DNA of 41,258 bases from Pseudomonas graminis. GTDB lineage: Bacteria > Pseudomonadota > Gammaproteobacteria > Pseudomonadales > Pseudomonadaceae. The notes beneath the pieces are model-generated. The model was given only the letters and a program-made list of their open reading frames with translations. It was not told where the DNA came from and did no database searches. The stretch spans positions 1 through 41,258 of the forward strand of contig NZ_FOHW01000045.1 of the NCBI RefSeq assembly GCF_900111735.1, given 5' to 3'. Positions 1 to 7,081 of the stretch are shown piece after piece. Made by a program: the position numbers and the translations under genes. Numbering within the stretch: position 1 is the stretch's first letter; each line of letters begins with the position of its first letter.

Positions 1-15
1 TTTGAGGGTTTACGA

Positions 16-438
16 ATGGAAGATTTCTTGCGGGCCTGCCACACGACGGTGAAGGAAAGCGGCGCCGAGGAGCTGGCCGGGAAGATGTGTCTTGCTCACG
101 TGAGCCTGTTGCAGCGCTCCAATCCGGACAACGCAGCTCACCACCTCACCATCGAGCATCTCTTCGGCGTTCTGCTCCACACCCAGGACATGCGCCCCTT
201 GATGGCGCTCGCTGCCGGGTTCGGCTTTGACTTGGTCGCCAAGGAGCAGCCCGCCGCGATCGATGTTCACCAGGCTTTGGGGAACGTAACCCTGGAAATC
301 TCCGAAGTGACCGTCGAGACGCACCGCGCAATGGCTGACGGTCGCGTCGACCAGGTAGAGCGTGCGCGAATCATGCGCGAGATCGCCGAGGCTGAGAAGG
401 CACTGCACGTTCTCAAGGTGTCGATCAAGGCGGCTTAA
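16..438 (+). CDS. Phage regulatory CII-family protein
   Basis: 140 aa. The sequence resembles the Pseudomonas prophage family usually annotated as phage regulatory protein CII: an N-terminal MEDFLRACH start, a central helical region with a THHxT-like stretch, and a charged C-terminal helix (residues about 105-135). In the family it is a DNA-binding activator or regulator of early genes. The start at 16 has a GAGGG ribosome binding site at 4-8, so the gene is complete although it begins at the window edge. It lies just upstream of the replication genes, where lambda cII lies upstream of O. Family assignment is from remembered sequence similarity; the function in this phage is inferred. Confidence 0.75.
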   Translation: MEDFLRACHTTVKESGAEELAGKMCLAHVSLLQRSNPDNAAHHLTIEHLFGVLLHTQDMRPLMALAAGFGFDLVAKEQPAAIDVHQALGNVTLEISEVTVETHRAMADGRVDQVERARIMREIAEAEKALHVLKVSIKAA

Positions 439-454
439 ATCGCAGGCAATAAAA

Positions 455-476
455 AAGCCGGTGGCTAGACCGGCTT
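455..476 (+). terminator. Hairpin after the CII-like gene, weak terminator
   Basis: An 8-bp perfect stem AAGCCGGT/ACCGGCTT closes a 6-nt loop. It is preceded by an A run but followed by CTTCAAC rather than a clean U tract. It may be a weak terminator or a processing hairpin between the regulator and the replication operon. Confidence 0.45.
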
Positions 477-503
477 CTTCAACAACACTTGTGAGGTCCG
501 ATT

Positions 504-638
504 ATGCACACCCATAACCCCCAGATCAATACCCGGCCTGATGCGTCAGGTTTGCATCTGGCGCACTCAATGACGCGTCAGGTGATGTCGTCTAATGAGA
601 CTGCCGCTCTGTCTGAAAACCTCCAGGAGCAGGCGTAA
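504..638 (+). CDS. Small phage protein (44 aa) coupled to the replication gene
   Basis: 44 codons from ATG 504 to the TAA at 636-638, which overlaps the ATG of the next gene by one base (TAATG), a typical coupling arrangement. A GAGG-like ribosome binding site lies at 493-496. The peptide is hydrophilic, with no membrane segment, cysteine pair or recognised domain. I do not recognise its function. The coupling and position suggest a leader or accessory peptide for expression of the replication initiator. Small size keeps confidence moderate. Confidence 0.55.
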   Translation: MHTHNPQINTRPDASGLHLAHSMTRQVMSSNETAALSENLQEQA

Positions 639-1594
639 TGGCTCGGGCGCGCAACATAAAGCCAGGCCTGTTCATCAATGAGCTGCTGGTTGAACTTCCT
701 GCCTTTGACCGACTGATGTTCATCGGGTTGTGGTGCCTTGCAGATCGCGAGGGCCGCCTCGAGGATCGGGTGAAGCGGATCAAGATTGAGCTCCTGCCCT
801 GTGACGACTACGACGTCGATGCTGGTCTGAATCGTCTGGCCGCTTCTGGCTTCATTTCTCGCTACCAGGTGGCCGGTCAGGCCGTCATCGAGATCGTCAA
901 CTTTCAGAAACATCAGAGCCCGCATGGCAGTGAAAAAGACAGCACTTTGCCGGACGCTAACGGGTATCTCACTGTTAACGAAAGGAAAAAGAACGTTGTC
1001 GTCGCAGGCTCACAACGAAAGGTTCTTATGTCTGAACAGGGTTTTAACGTTAAAGCACCGTTAGAGTCTGTGAACCTACCGTCTGATAACGCCCTGATTC
1101 CTGATTGTGGATTGCTGATTCCTGATTCCAGATTCACTGATTCACCGAATCAAGATCAACACCACTCTCTCTCTGGCGGCGAGCAAGTTTCGGATTCGAG
1201 CGAGCCGCCGCTGCCAGCTGACAACGGCGCCGATAGCGAACCGGATGCTTCGACCGATCCTGTCGACCCAAAGACGCCAGTGGAGATGACCCTGGACTGG
1301 GTACCTGACGACAATCTCCTCAAGACCTACTGCGTCCACTTCGGCGTATCGCCAGAGCTTTTCACCCGCGAAGCCATGGCGTCATTCACGGCACACCATG
1401 AATCCATTGGAGGCCTTCAGCCCCAAACCAAGTGGGTTTCGATGCTGGTTTCCTGGGTGAAGTCGGACCGGGCGAAGGCGAGCAATGTTCGCCACCTCCA
1501 CAAGCCGGCCCAGGCATCGCGTCACAACGGTTTCGCTGAGCGCGACTACACCGCCGGACTCAAGCAGCGGGAGGATGGCACCTATGGCATCTGA
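638..1594 (+). CDS. Phage replication initiator, O-like with C-terminal DnaT domain
   Basis: 318 aa. The N-terminal half (residues about 1-105) looks like the winged-helix region of phage replication proteins, with an ARNIKPGLFINE start. Residues about 110-215 are low-complexity and acidic. Residues about 217-285 (MTLDWVPDDNLL to KWVSMLVSWV) match the DnaT-type single-stranded-DNA-binding domain. The expected role is to bind the phage origin and help recruit host helicase together with the DnaC-like product of the next gene. Codons 149-169 overlap a run of CTGATT repeats that may be the origin, as in lambda O. The gene overlaps the following start by 11 nt. No primase or helicase gene is visible here, so host DnaB and DnaG are presumably used. 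Confidence 0.75.
   Translation: MARARNIKPGLFINELLVELPAFDRLMFIGLWCLADREGRLEDRVKRIKIELLPCDDYDVDAGLNRLAASGFISRYQVAGQAVIEIVNFQKHQSPHGSEKDSTLPDANGYLTVNERKKNVVVAGSQRKVLMSEQGFNVKAPLESVNLPSDNALIPDCGLLIPDSRFTDSPNQDQHHSLSGGEQVSDSSEPPLPADNGADSEPDASTDPVDPKTPVEMTLDWVPDDNLLKTYCVHFGVSPELFTREAMASFTAHHESIGGLQPQTKWVSMLVSWVKSDRAKASNVRHLHKPAQASRHNGFAERDYTAGLKQREDGTYGI
1083..1142 (+). repeat. CTGATT iteron-like array inside the initiator gene (candidate origin)
   Basis: CTGATT occurs at 1094, 1101, 1115, 1122 and 1137. A degenerate CTGATA is at 1083 and CCAGATT is at 1129. Most positions fall on a 7-8 bp period. The stretch is AT-richer than its surroundings and encodes a repetitive IPD-containing linker. Lambda carries its origin iterons inside gene O, so an origin is a reasonable reading, but this is inference. 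Confidence 0.5.
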
Positions 1595-2378
1595 AAACGT
1601 AATCGCAATGCCCAGCGCAGCGGCCGCGCCGCGCCAGGTGACAGGTGTTTGCGATGAGCACGGGCAATTTCCGCAAACGGTCAACGTGATTTTTGGGCGC
1701 GAGTTCAAGACCGCCTGCCCCGAATGCCAGCGCCTTGCCAAGGCCGAAGAGCAGGAGCGAATCAAGGTGCAAGCCCGGCAAGAGCTGGCACACAAGCTTG
1801 GATCGGCCCTGATCCCTAAGCGGTTCGCCGGCAAGACGCTCGCCGGGTACACCGCGACGTCGCCGGGACAGAAAGAGGCTCTCAGGATATGCGGAAAATA
1901 CGCAGACAAATTCCTCGAGATCGCACCAACAGGTCGCTGCCTGCTGCTGCTGGGCAAGCCCGGCACGGGCAAGACTCACCTTGGCGCGGCCATTGCCACC
2001 GAAGTCATGAGGAAGACCGACGCGACCGCCGTTTACCGGACCATCGGCACGGTTCTCCAAGAGATCCGTGCGACGTACTCGAAAACCAGCGAGCGCACAG
2101 AATCTCAGATTCTCTCGAGCCTTATCGGCCCGTCGCTGCTGGTTCTCGATGAGATCGGCGTGAGCAAAGAAAATCCCAGCGACTTCGAACTGACCACGCT
2201 GTTTTCGATCATCAACGGGCGTTACGAGCAGATGCGGCCGACGGTCGTCATTTCCAATCTCGACGCCGCAATGCTGCCAGCCGCCATGGGAGAGCGCTGC
2301 TTTGACCGCTTGCGTGAGGGCGGAGCGATTGCGGTTCCGTTCGAATGGGAATCTCAGCGCGGCAAGGAGAGTTTCTGA
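1584..2378 (+). CDS. DnaC-like helicase loader, AAA+ ATPase
   Basis: 264 aa. Walker A GKPGTGKT is at residues 124-131 and Walker B LLVLDE at 185-190, followed by a sensor-type segment VVISNLD. The N terminus carries a probable zinc-binding set, C23, H26, C45 and C48. The family loads replicative helicase onto single-stranded DNA, here probably host DnaB at the phage origin. I chose ATG 1584 over 1575 because GGGAGG at 1569-1574 abuts 1575 but is 9 nt from 1584. The start overlaps the end of the initiator gene, and the stop overlaps the next ATG (ATGA). The length is that of phage DnaC homologues (about 240-270 aa). Confidence 0.88.
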   Translation: MASENVIAMPSAAAAPRQVTGVCDEHGQFPQTVNVIFGREFKTACPECQRLAKAEEQERIKVQARQELAHKLGSALIPKRFAGKTLAGYTATSPGQKEALRICGKYADKFLEIAPTGRCLLLLGKPGTGKTHLGAAIATEVMRKTDATAVYRTIGTVLQEIRATYSKTSERTESQILSSLIGPSLLVLDEIGVSKENPSDFELTTLFSIINGRYEQMRPTVVISNLDAAMLPAAMGERCFDRLREGGAIAVPFEWESQRGKESF

Positions 2379-2578
2379 TGACTAAATCCAGACTTGCCAC
2401 ACCAGACCCCGCAGCGTTCCGTTACGCGGTCTATGCGTGTTCTTCGAAGATTGATCTGTCCACTCCGCCGGATCCTGCTGTCGCGCTATTCGATCGCAGA
2501 GGCGTTGCCGAGTCGTTTGGCCGCCTGATGTGGCCCAGCACTTTTGAAGTCGTAGACCTCGCGGAGGCCACTGTATGA
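2378..2578 (+). CDS. Hypothetical phage protein (66 aa)
   Basis: 66 aa, start ATG 2378 overlapping the previous TGA (ATGA). The sequence (MTKSRLATPDPAAFRYAV at the N terminus) has no membrane segment or recognised domain. The central part contains a DRRGVAESFG segment that is probably helical. The role is unknown. It is the first of a series of short genes joined by 4-nt overlaps between the helicase loader and the VRR-NUC nuclease, so it is translated with that block. Confidence 0.6.
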   Translation: MTKSRLATPDPAAFRYAVYACSSKIDLSTPPDPAVALFDRRGVAESFGRLMWPSTFEVVDLAEATV

Positions 2579-2694
2579 ACGCATCACGCATCTGGATATG
2601 CATAGCAGCGCTCACATTGATTGTCGCTGTTGGCACAAGCCACAAAGTTGAAACGGCTGTGAAGCCGGCCAATATGCAGGAGTTGTTTCGATGA
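2575..2694 (+). CDS. Small membrane peptide (39 aa)
   Basis: 39 aa from ATG 2575, which overlaps the previous stop by 4 nt (ATGA), to TGA 2692-2694, which overlaps the next ATG by 4 nt. Residues about 5-21 (RIWICIAALTLIVAVG) are a hydrophobic helix, so the product is probably a single-span inner-membrane peptide with a short polar C terminus. The function is not recognised. The two exact ATGA junctions are the main support that it is real. Confidence 0.5.
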   Translation: MNASRIWICIAALTLIVAVGTSHKVETAVKPANMQELFR

Positions 2695-2801
2695 CATGGT
2701 CCCAGCTCAAAGCCCTGCTGAACACCGCCAAGGTGCTGCACGACGGTCGCGGTGGGTTCGCTTTCTCCCAATCGAGCAGCTCGAAAGGCGCAGTCAAATG
2801 A
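2691..2801 (+). CDS. Very small hypothetical phage protein (36 aa)
   Basis: 36 aa beginning MTWSQLKALLNTAKVLHDG and ending in a serine-rich tail. ATG 2691 overlaps the preceding TGA and its TGA overlaps ATG 2798, both as ATGA. No domain is recognised. It could be a genuine microprotein or a reading frame kept open to couple translation of the downstream nuclease. Confidence 0.45.
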   Translation: MTWSQLKALLNTAKVLHDGRGGFAFSQSSSSKGAVK

Positions 2802-3214
2802 GGCTGTTAAAGCCTAAGGCCAGCCGCGCCAAGCCGGTTGATCGCGAAGGCCAGGAGCAGGCCTCGCTGATCAAGGAGCTCGAACTGTGCCTACCGGCCG
2901 TGGCCGCCTTGATCTACCACGTTCCCAACGGTGGGCACCGGCACAAGCTGGTCGCCATCAAGCTGAAGGGGCAGGGTGTCAAAGCGGGCGTGCCCGATCT
3001 GGTTCTGCCGATGGCGCGCGGCGGTTACTTCGGCCTTTACCTCGAGTTCAAGGCGACGGCGCCGAACGATGCAGCAGTGTCGGCCAGCCAGCACGCGTGG
3101 ATCCGCCGTCTCAATGATCAGGGCTATCTGGCGATCGTGTGCCGGGGCCACTTCGATGCGATGGAGCAGATCCGCGCTTACCTTCGACTCGCTCCTACGG
3201 TGGTGGCCGCATGA
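2798..3214 (+). CDS. VRR-NUC domain nuclease
   Basis: 138 aa. The PD-(D/E)XK core is visible as GVPDLVLP with D67, then LYLEFK with E83 and K85, preceded by a PNGG turn at 43-46; this is the VRR-NUC pattern. The family includes structure-specific nucleases acting on branched DNA. In phages the gene often lies between the replication genes and Q, where other phages carry RusA- or NinG-type resolvases, so a role in resolving recombination intermediates before packaging is likely (inference). ATG 2798 overlaps the upstream TGA, and longer upstream extensions in the frame would overlap two coupled genes. Confidence 0.85.
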   Translation: MRLLKPKASRAKPVDREGQEQASLIKELELCLPAVAALIYHVPNGGHRHKLVAIKLKGQGVKAGVPDLVLPMARGGYFGLYLEFKATAPNDAAVSASQHAWIRRLNDQGYLAIVCRGHFDAMEQIRAYLRLAPTVVAA

Positions 3215-3519
3215 ACTATCAATTTAAGGCTGGCGATCTGGCAATCATCGTCGGTGCCAACTCGCTGACCCAGAACATCGGCAAGCAGTGCCAACTCCGT
3301 GAATTCGTGCAGAGCGGGGATTGTTACGTTGCGCCGAACGGTGTGGTGTACCGGCACGATGATGTCCCTTGCTGGACGCTGGTCGGTGACGATCTGGTCG
3401 CGGTCATCGAAGACGAGGTCGTGCAGCTTGGCTTTGGCATCCACGAGCCGCGACACCTGATGCCTTTGCGCGACGACTTCGCACCCGCAGGCCAGAAGGC
3501 CAAGGCGGTATCTGCATGA
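3211..3519 (+). CDS. Hypothetical phage protein (102 aa), beta-rich
   Basis: 102 aa from ATG 3211 (ATGA overlap with the nuclease) to TGA 3519 (ATGA overlap with the recombinase). The N terminus (MNYQFKAGDLAIIVGA) and the following alternating hydrophobic residues resemble a small SH3-like barrel, and the C terminus has LMPLRDDF. Similar small proteins are common in Pseudomonas prophages without an assigned function. Its position between nuclease and recombinase suggests a DNA-metabolism accessory role, but nothing in the sequence proves this. Confidence 0.7.
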   Translation: MNYQFKAGDLAIIVGANSLTQNIGKQCQLREFVQSGDCYVAPNGVVYRHDDVPCWTLVGDDLVAVIEDEVVQLGFGIHEPRHLMPLRDDFAPAGQKAKAVSA

Positions 3520-4805
3520 CGACCGCCGCCGTGAAGATCACCGACGCCGAAATCAAACGGCAGGCGTCCGGCCCGGTCCGTGATCTTCGGGATTACGAGC
3601 ATCGAGGCCTGTATCTGCGTTTTGCCAAAACCCGCGCCCGGGCGTCGTGGTTCCTGGTGGTGCGTGGTAAGTGGAATCGGATCGGCAGCTACCCGGACCT
3701 GTCCGTTAAGCAGGTCGTCGCCGCGCTGCCTGACATTCGTCTGCGCCTGGACGCCGGCGCTAGCACGAACCTCTCGAAGTGGCTGATCGTAGGCGAGCTG
3801 CTGGAGTGGTACGCCGAGCGCATGTCTCGGGACCGCAGCCTCTCCGACAAGCGCAAAGACACTGCCGCCTCCGCAATCAAGTGTCACCTCCTGCCGCGCC
3901 TCGGCTCTGCAGCACTGACCGACATCGACAAGGCCTTCCTCGACCGTGAGCTGATGTGGCCGATGCAAGAAACGCTGTCCATCGACTACGTGCGGCTGGT
4001 CTTCCAGCTGCTGGCGCTGGCATTCCGTCAGGCTCACAAGTTGGGGCTGATCGCGAGCAATCCGCTGACCGGGATCAAGTTCAGCGACTTCTCGAAGGCG
4101 AAGGTCACCGTCAAGCCGTCACGGCTCCGCGGTGTCCACATTGAGGAGCTTCTGCAGCTGCTGCTGCGTGAGCTGTTTCCCATCCCTAACGACGCGATCC
4201 TGGCGCTGATGATGCTTTGCCATGGCACCCGTATTGGTGAAACCCGCCAGGCGCGCTGGGACCACATAAGCCTTGCCGAACAGGTCTGGTTTATTCCGGC
4301 GGCTGACACGAAGACTCGGGTGGAGCATTACCTGCCACTGACCGACGCTGTCCGGCACCTGCTGATGCTGTATCGCCAGGTGCAGCAGAACCGAGGCTAC
4401 ACCGGGCCATTCCTGTTCCCCGGACGCCGAGGCAAGCCGCTGAGCGAGAGCCAGGCCAGTGCCGTGTTCACGCGCCTGGGGAAGGGCGAGTGGACCAGTC
4501 ACGACCTCCGCAAGCTGGCCCGCACAGGCTGGGCTGATATCGGGATCGACCACCTGATCGGTGAGCTGCTGATCAACCATGCCATGGGCCACAACGTGAA
4601 GGTTTACATCCAGTCCGACGTGATGGCTCGCAAGCGTGACGCGTTGGAGAAGTGGCACCGCCATCTAGACGGCAAGGGGCTAAACGTCATTCTCGGATTG
4701 ACCGGCTTTAGATTTGAGGACTCCGACAAATCGCTACAGGCCGCGCCGCATATGGCCTGCAACCCTATTCAAGAATCAACCATAGGCGAGGTTTCAAAAG
4801 CATGA
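3516..4805 (+). CDS. Tyrosine recombinase / phage integrase
   Basis: 429 aa with a full catalytic set: R239 (in GTRIGE), K266, H329 and R332 (HDLR), H355 and nucleophile Y364, with the usual 9-residue H-to-Y spacing. The N terminus (residues about 1-65) is an arm-DNA-binding-like domain and residues about 90-190 form the core-binding domain. The family cuts and rejoins att sites. The gene is joined to both neighbours by ATGA overlaps and lies in the middle of the early/late junction, about 26 kb from the right attachment site. It may therefore be the true integrase in an unusual place or a second recombinase; the left end of the prophage is needed to decide. The C-terminal 40 residues are extra and poorly conserved in appearance. 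Confidence 0.9.
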   Translation: MTTAAVKITDAEIKRQASGPVRDLRDYEHRGLYLRFAKTRARASWFLVVRGKWNRIGSYPDLSVKQVVAALPDIRLRLDAGASTNLSKWLIVGELLEWYAERMSRDRSLSDKRKDTAASAIKCHLLPRLGSAALTDIDKAFLDRELMWPMQETLSIDYVRLVFQLLALAFRQAHKLGLIASNPLTGIKFSDFSKAKVTVKPSRLRGVHIEELLQLLLRELFPIPNDAILALMMLCHGTRIGETRQARWDHISLAEQVWFIPAADTKTRVEHYLPLTDAVRHLLMLYRQVQQNRGYTGPFLFPGRRGKPLSESQASAVFTRLGKGEWTSHDLRKLARTGWADIGIDHLIGELLINHAMGHNVKVYIQSDVMARKRDALEKWHRHLDGKGLNVILGLTGFRFEDSDKSLQAAPHMACNPIQESTIGEVSKA

Positions 4806-5128
4806 AAAAGAGCCATGGCCCTGCATTCCGCAAGGAATTGATCCCGCTCGCGGTATGCCCATCCTGCAAAGGAAAGGCTGTTATCAAGGGGCTTTTCCAT
4901 CATCTGGACTGCCTGGATTGCAACGCCTCGGGCTGGGTTCGAGAGGATAACGGCCAGCCGCTAGAGCTTCAGGATCTGGTCACTCAATTGAGCTTCAACC
5001 TGATCCGCGCTTACGAGCAGTTCGGCAATCGTTGCAACTGCAAGGCAGCAGAGCCCAAAGGCCTCATGGCCTATTACAGCGAGAACAACCGCCGCGGCGC
5101 CGGCGGCACGAACTTCACAGGGGATTGA
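4802..5128 (+). CDS. Zinc-ribbon phage protein (108 aa)
   Basis: 108 aa. C19-x2-C22 and C37-x2-C40 (CPSC and CLDC) form a zinc-ribbon-like pair, and a further CNC lies near residues 76-80. The start ATG 4802 overlaps the recombinase stop. Such small zinc proteins in phage early regions bind nucleic acid or RNA polymerase, but no specific family is recognised. Its place before the Q-like gene allows a regulatory role, which is only inference. Confidence 0.7.
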   Translation: MKKSHGPAFRKELIPLAVCPSCKGKAVIKGLFHHLDCLDCNASGWVREDNGQPLELQDLVTQLSFNLIRAYEQFGNRCNCKAAEPKGLMAYYSENNRRGAGGTNFTGD

Positions 5129-5130
5129 TC

Positions 5131-5322
5131 ATGCCGATCGAATTGACTGACCGCGAAGCTTTCATCGCTGGTCTTCTGGGAGGCGTCTGGAACGAGTACC
5201 TGAAGCTTCCAATCGAGCATCCAATGGAGCGCGATGAGTTTTGCAGGGCGATTCATACATGCCAGAACATGGTGCTGGCACGAGCAGGCCGCCGAGTAAT
5301 TAACGCAAAAGCGGAGGGGTGA
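5131..5322 (+). CDS. Hypothetical phage protein (63 aa)
   Basis: 63 aa, start ATG 5131 with GGGGA at 5119-5123 upstream. The protein is helical and acidic at the N terminus (MPIELTDREAFIAGLLGG) and ends in a basic helix. No domain is recognised. It is followed after only 3 nt by the putative antiterminator gene and is probably co-transcribed with it. Confidence 0.6.
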   Translation: MPIELTDREAFIAGLLGGVWNEYLKLPIEHPMERDEFCRAIHTCQNMVLARAGRRVINAKAEG

Positions 5323-5325
5323 GCG

Positions 5326-5889
5326 ATGGGTATGTACAAAGATGTGATGGGTACCCTGGTGCGCGTGCTGGCCGCTGACAACATCGACAACAGCACGAAG
5401 CAGTCCTGGCAGAAGCTGATTGATGCCGATCTGCGACAAGGTGGCAATGGCAGCACCCTGTCGCCGCGTGACAAGTTCGATTACGACTGCTGCCTGTATG
5501 CGCTTCTGCACCGTCAGTTGGAGCCTGCGCAGTGGGACGTACTGGTCGCGAAGTACTCAACGCACAAGGCCAACAAGGTCGCCGCGATCGGGCGTCTGGT
5601 GAGCCGCATTTCATCGCCAGCGCCGCAGCTGTTCATCTATAAGGCGCTGACGGCCTGGGCAATCCCTAAGCTAAAGGGCATCCAGTCGGACAAGCGCTCC
5701 ACTGACATGATTGTCCTGCCTGCCGAGTTCTACGACATGAACACCTGGGACGTGGGTGCTTCGCCAGAGCGCACCCGCCGAAATTGGAGAGCAGGGGTAC
5801 ACAAGCGGCTTGAGCAACTTGAGGAGGCGGCCGTGATCCATGCAACGCATATCTTCGACGCGGAACAAATCTTCGTAGACGCCGCTTGA
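5326..5889 (+). CDS. Putative late-gene regulator, Q-like position
   Basis: 187 aa with a strong ribosome binding site (GGAGGGG at 5313-5319). The protein is mostly helical. The C-terminal region (residues about 140-170, PERTRRNWRAGVHKRLEQLE) has the look of a DNA-binding helix pair. It is the last gene before a promoter-like sequence at 5886-5915 and a terminator at 5971-5998, exactly where lambda Q lies relative to pR'. Together with the many terminators in the late operon this suggests an antitermination protein. Sequence similarity to a named Q family is not clear to me, so the call rests largely on position. Confidence 0.55.
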   Translation: MGMYKDVMGTLVRVLAADNIDNSTKQSWQKLIDADLRQGGNGSTLSPRDKFDYDCCLYALLHRQLEPAQWDVLVAKYSTHKANKVAAIGRLVSRISSPAPQLFIYKALTAWAIPKLKGIQSDKRSTDMIVLPAEFYDMNTWDVGASPERTRRNWRAGVHKRLEQLEEAAVIHATHIFDAEQIFVDAA

Positions 5890-5927
5890 CCATGATGGCC
5901 GTTTGGCCGTAAATTAACCCCATCATG
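5886..5927 (+). promoter_or_regulatory. Putative late promoter with an 8-bp inverted repeat
   Basis: TTGACC at 5886-5891 and TAAATT at 5910-5915 are separated by 18 nt, giving a plausible sigma-70 promoter. An inverted repeat, CATGATGG at 5891-5898 and CCATCATG at 5920-5927, frames the -10 element. A direct repeat GGCCGTTTGGCCGT lies in the spacer. The site overlaps the end of the Q-like gene and lies about 60 nt before a terminator, which is the lambda pR'-tR' arrangement. Confidence 0.5.
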
Positions 5928-5970
5928 TCGATCTTGCGTGCGGTGATACGCAACGACACTCAGACATCAA

Positions 5971-5998
5971 AAACCCGGCCCTCGCGCCGGGTTTTTTC
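5971..5998 (+). terminator. Intrinsic terminator before the late operon
   Basis: Stem CCCGGC/GCCGGG, extended by A-T pairs, with a 6-nt loop and a T6 run. It lies between the putative late promoter and the holin gene. Late genes therefore require read-through, as at lambda tR'. Confidence 0.85.
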
Positions 5999-6091
5999 GT
6001 TTTCGGCTCAGCCACACCCATCGCTCCGAGCTGGGAGTGCCGCTGCAGCCGATTCTTTCCTCTCCCGGCAGGGAGGCAGTCGGAAGCCGTC

Positions 6092-6421
6092 ATGCTAGAT
6101 AAAGATCCCGACCTCTGGGCCCAGGCCTGGGAATGGCTTCGACTGAAACTCAGTGACCCGCTGTGGCAAGGAGCGGTTATGGCCGCAACTGTTTCCCTAT
6201 TGCGCGTGCTCTACGAAGGCAAAGAGGCCAACAAATGGCGGGTCGTGCTTGAGGCTCTGATCTGCGGCGCCTTGAGCCTTTCAGCCAGCAGCGTCATTGA
6301 GTGGATGGCCTGGCCGTCGAGCCTGTCCGTCGCCGCCGGCGGCGCCATTGGGTTCATCGGAGTGACGGCCATTCGCGAGCTGATAATCAGGTTCCTCGGT
6401 CGCAAGGCGGACTCAGCATGA
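6092..6421 (+). CDS. Phage holin, lambda-type family
   Basis: 109 aa with three predicted membrane helices at about residues 25-43, 51-72 and 77-98 and a short basic C terminus (RFLGRKADSA). The family forms pores in the inner membrane at a set time, allowing endolysin to reach the peptidoglycan. It is the first gene after the late terminator and overlaps the i-spanin gene by ATGA. The cognate endolysin is not next to it but at 28332-28769. The ATG at 6092 has a GGAAG-like site upstream. Confidence 0.85.
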   Translation: MLDKDPDLWAQAWEWLRLKLSDPLWQGAVMAATVSLLRVLYEGKEANKWRVVLEALICGALSLSASSVIEWMAWPSSLSVAAGGAIGFIGVTAIRELIIRFLGRKADSA

Positions 6422-6804
6422 AAGCTTTCGCATCAGGATTCATCATCGTGCTAGTGGCCGTCCTTCTGATCGGGCTGCAGCAGTACCGGGTTGTCGCGCT
6501 CCGGGGCGAGATGTCCGTCGAGACCAAAGCCAAGACAGACGCTTTGGCCGCCAACCTCGAAAGCCAGGCCACGATCACCACGCTGCGCGCGGAAGCGAAG
6601 CGAAATGCTGACTACACGGCGGACCTCACCAAGCGCATCAAAGCCAGCGAAGACAAGGCCAAAAAGGCCAAGAAGGATTTCGATGATCTCAAGCGCAACA
6701 GCAAACCTGTTCGTGATTGGGCTGCTCAGCCTTTGCCTGACGGCCTGCGCGGCAAAGCCGCAAGTGGTAACAAAGACAACAGCCATAAGGCTGGAAGCCC
6801 CTGA
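6418..6804 (+). CDS. Rz-like inner-membrane spanin
   Basis: 128 aa. An N-terminal signal anchor (residues about 4-20, FASGFIIVLVAVLLIGL) is followed by a long coiled coil rich in A, K, D and E (residues about 30-100), as in i-spanins and the LysB/Rz type. It would sit in the inner membrane and span the periplasm to the o-spanin, fusing inner and outer membranes at lysis. ATG 6418 overlaps the holin stop by 4 nt. The o-spanin gene is nested in its 3' end in another frame, the classical Rz/Rz1 organisation. Confidence 0.85.
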   Translation: MKAFASGFIIVLVAVLLIGLQQYRVVALRGEMSVETKAKTDALAANLESQATITTLRAEAKRNADYTADLTKRIKASEDKAKKAKKDFDDLKRNSKPVRDWAAQPLPDGLRGKAASGNKDNSHKAGSP

Positions 6805-6952
6805 GCTGATCCCATGTGAGCGGGTCAATGCAGACGATACCGATCTGCGTGACAACGGCGACGTGTGGGAGCTGAAGGACCAAGCCATCAAGCTGCTCGA
6901 CACGTGCGCTGACCAGGTCGATGCGCAGATCGTGCGCAGCCAAAGCAAGTGA
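6683..6952 (+). CDS. Rz1-like outer-membrane spanin lipoprotein
   Basis: 89 aa, starting at ATG 6683 inside the Rz gene in the +1 frame and running 148 nt beyond it. The lipoprotein signal is clear: a hydrophobic segment NLFVIGLLSLCL followed by LTAC with lipidated C22. The mature part is polar and acidic. Partner of the i-spanin for outer-membrane disruption. Longer upstream extension in this frame is arginine-rich translation of the Rz coiled coil and is not expected to be used. Confidence 0.85.
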   Translation: MISSATANLFVIGLLSLCLTACAAKPQVVTKTTAIRLEAPELIPCERVNADDTDLRDNGDVWELKDQAIKLLDTCADQVDAQIVRSQSK

Positions 6953-7077
6953 AGAAGTCCTGGTACGTCACAGTGCCGGGCTACCCACCATTCCCCATGA
7001 TCATGCAGGAAGATCACGACCACGCGGGTGCATTGTCATTCGCGCGCAGCAAGTGGCCGACCTGCACAGTTGAGTGA
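6949..7077 (+). CDS. Small phage protein (42 aa), GTG start
   Basis: 42 aa. GTG 6949 overlaps the o-spanin TGA (GTGA). The sequence starts KKSWYVTVPGYPPFPM after the initiator and ends in WPTCTVE. Peptides with a similar KKSWYVTVPGY start follow spanin genes in other Pseudomonas prophages as I recall them. No membrane segment is present. Function unknown. Confidence 0.6.
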   Translation: MKKSWYVTVPGYPPFPMIMQEDHDHAGALSFARSKWPTCTVE

Positions 7078-7081
7078 AGAC

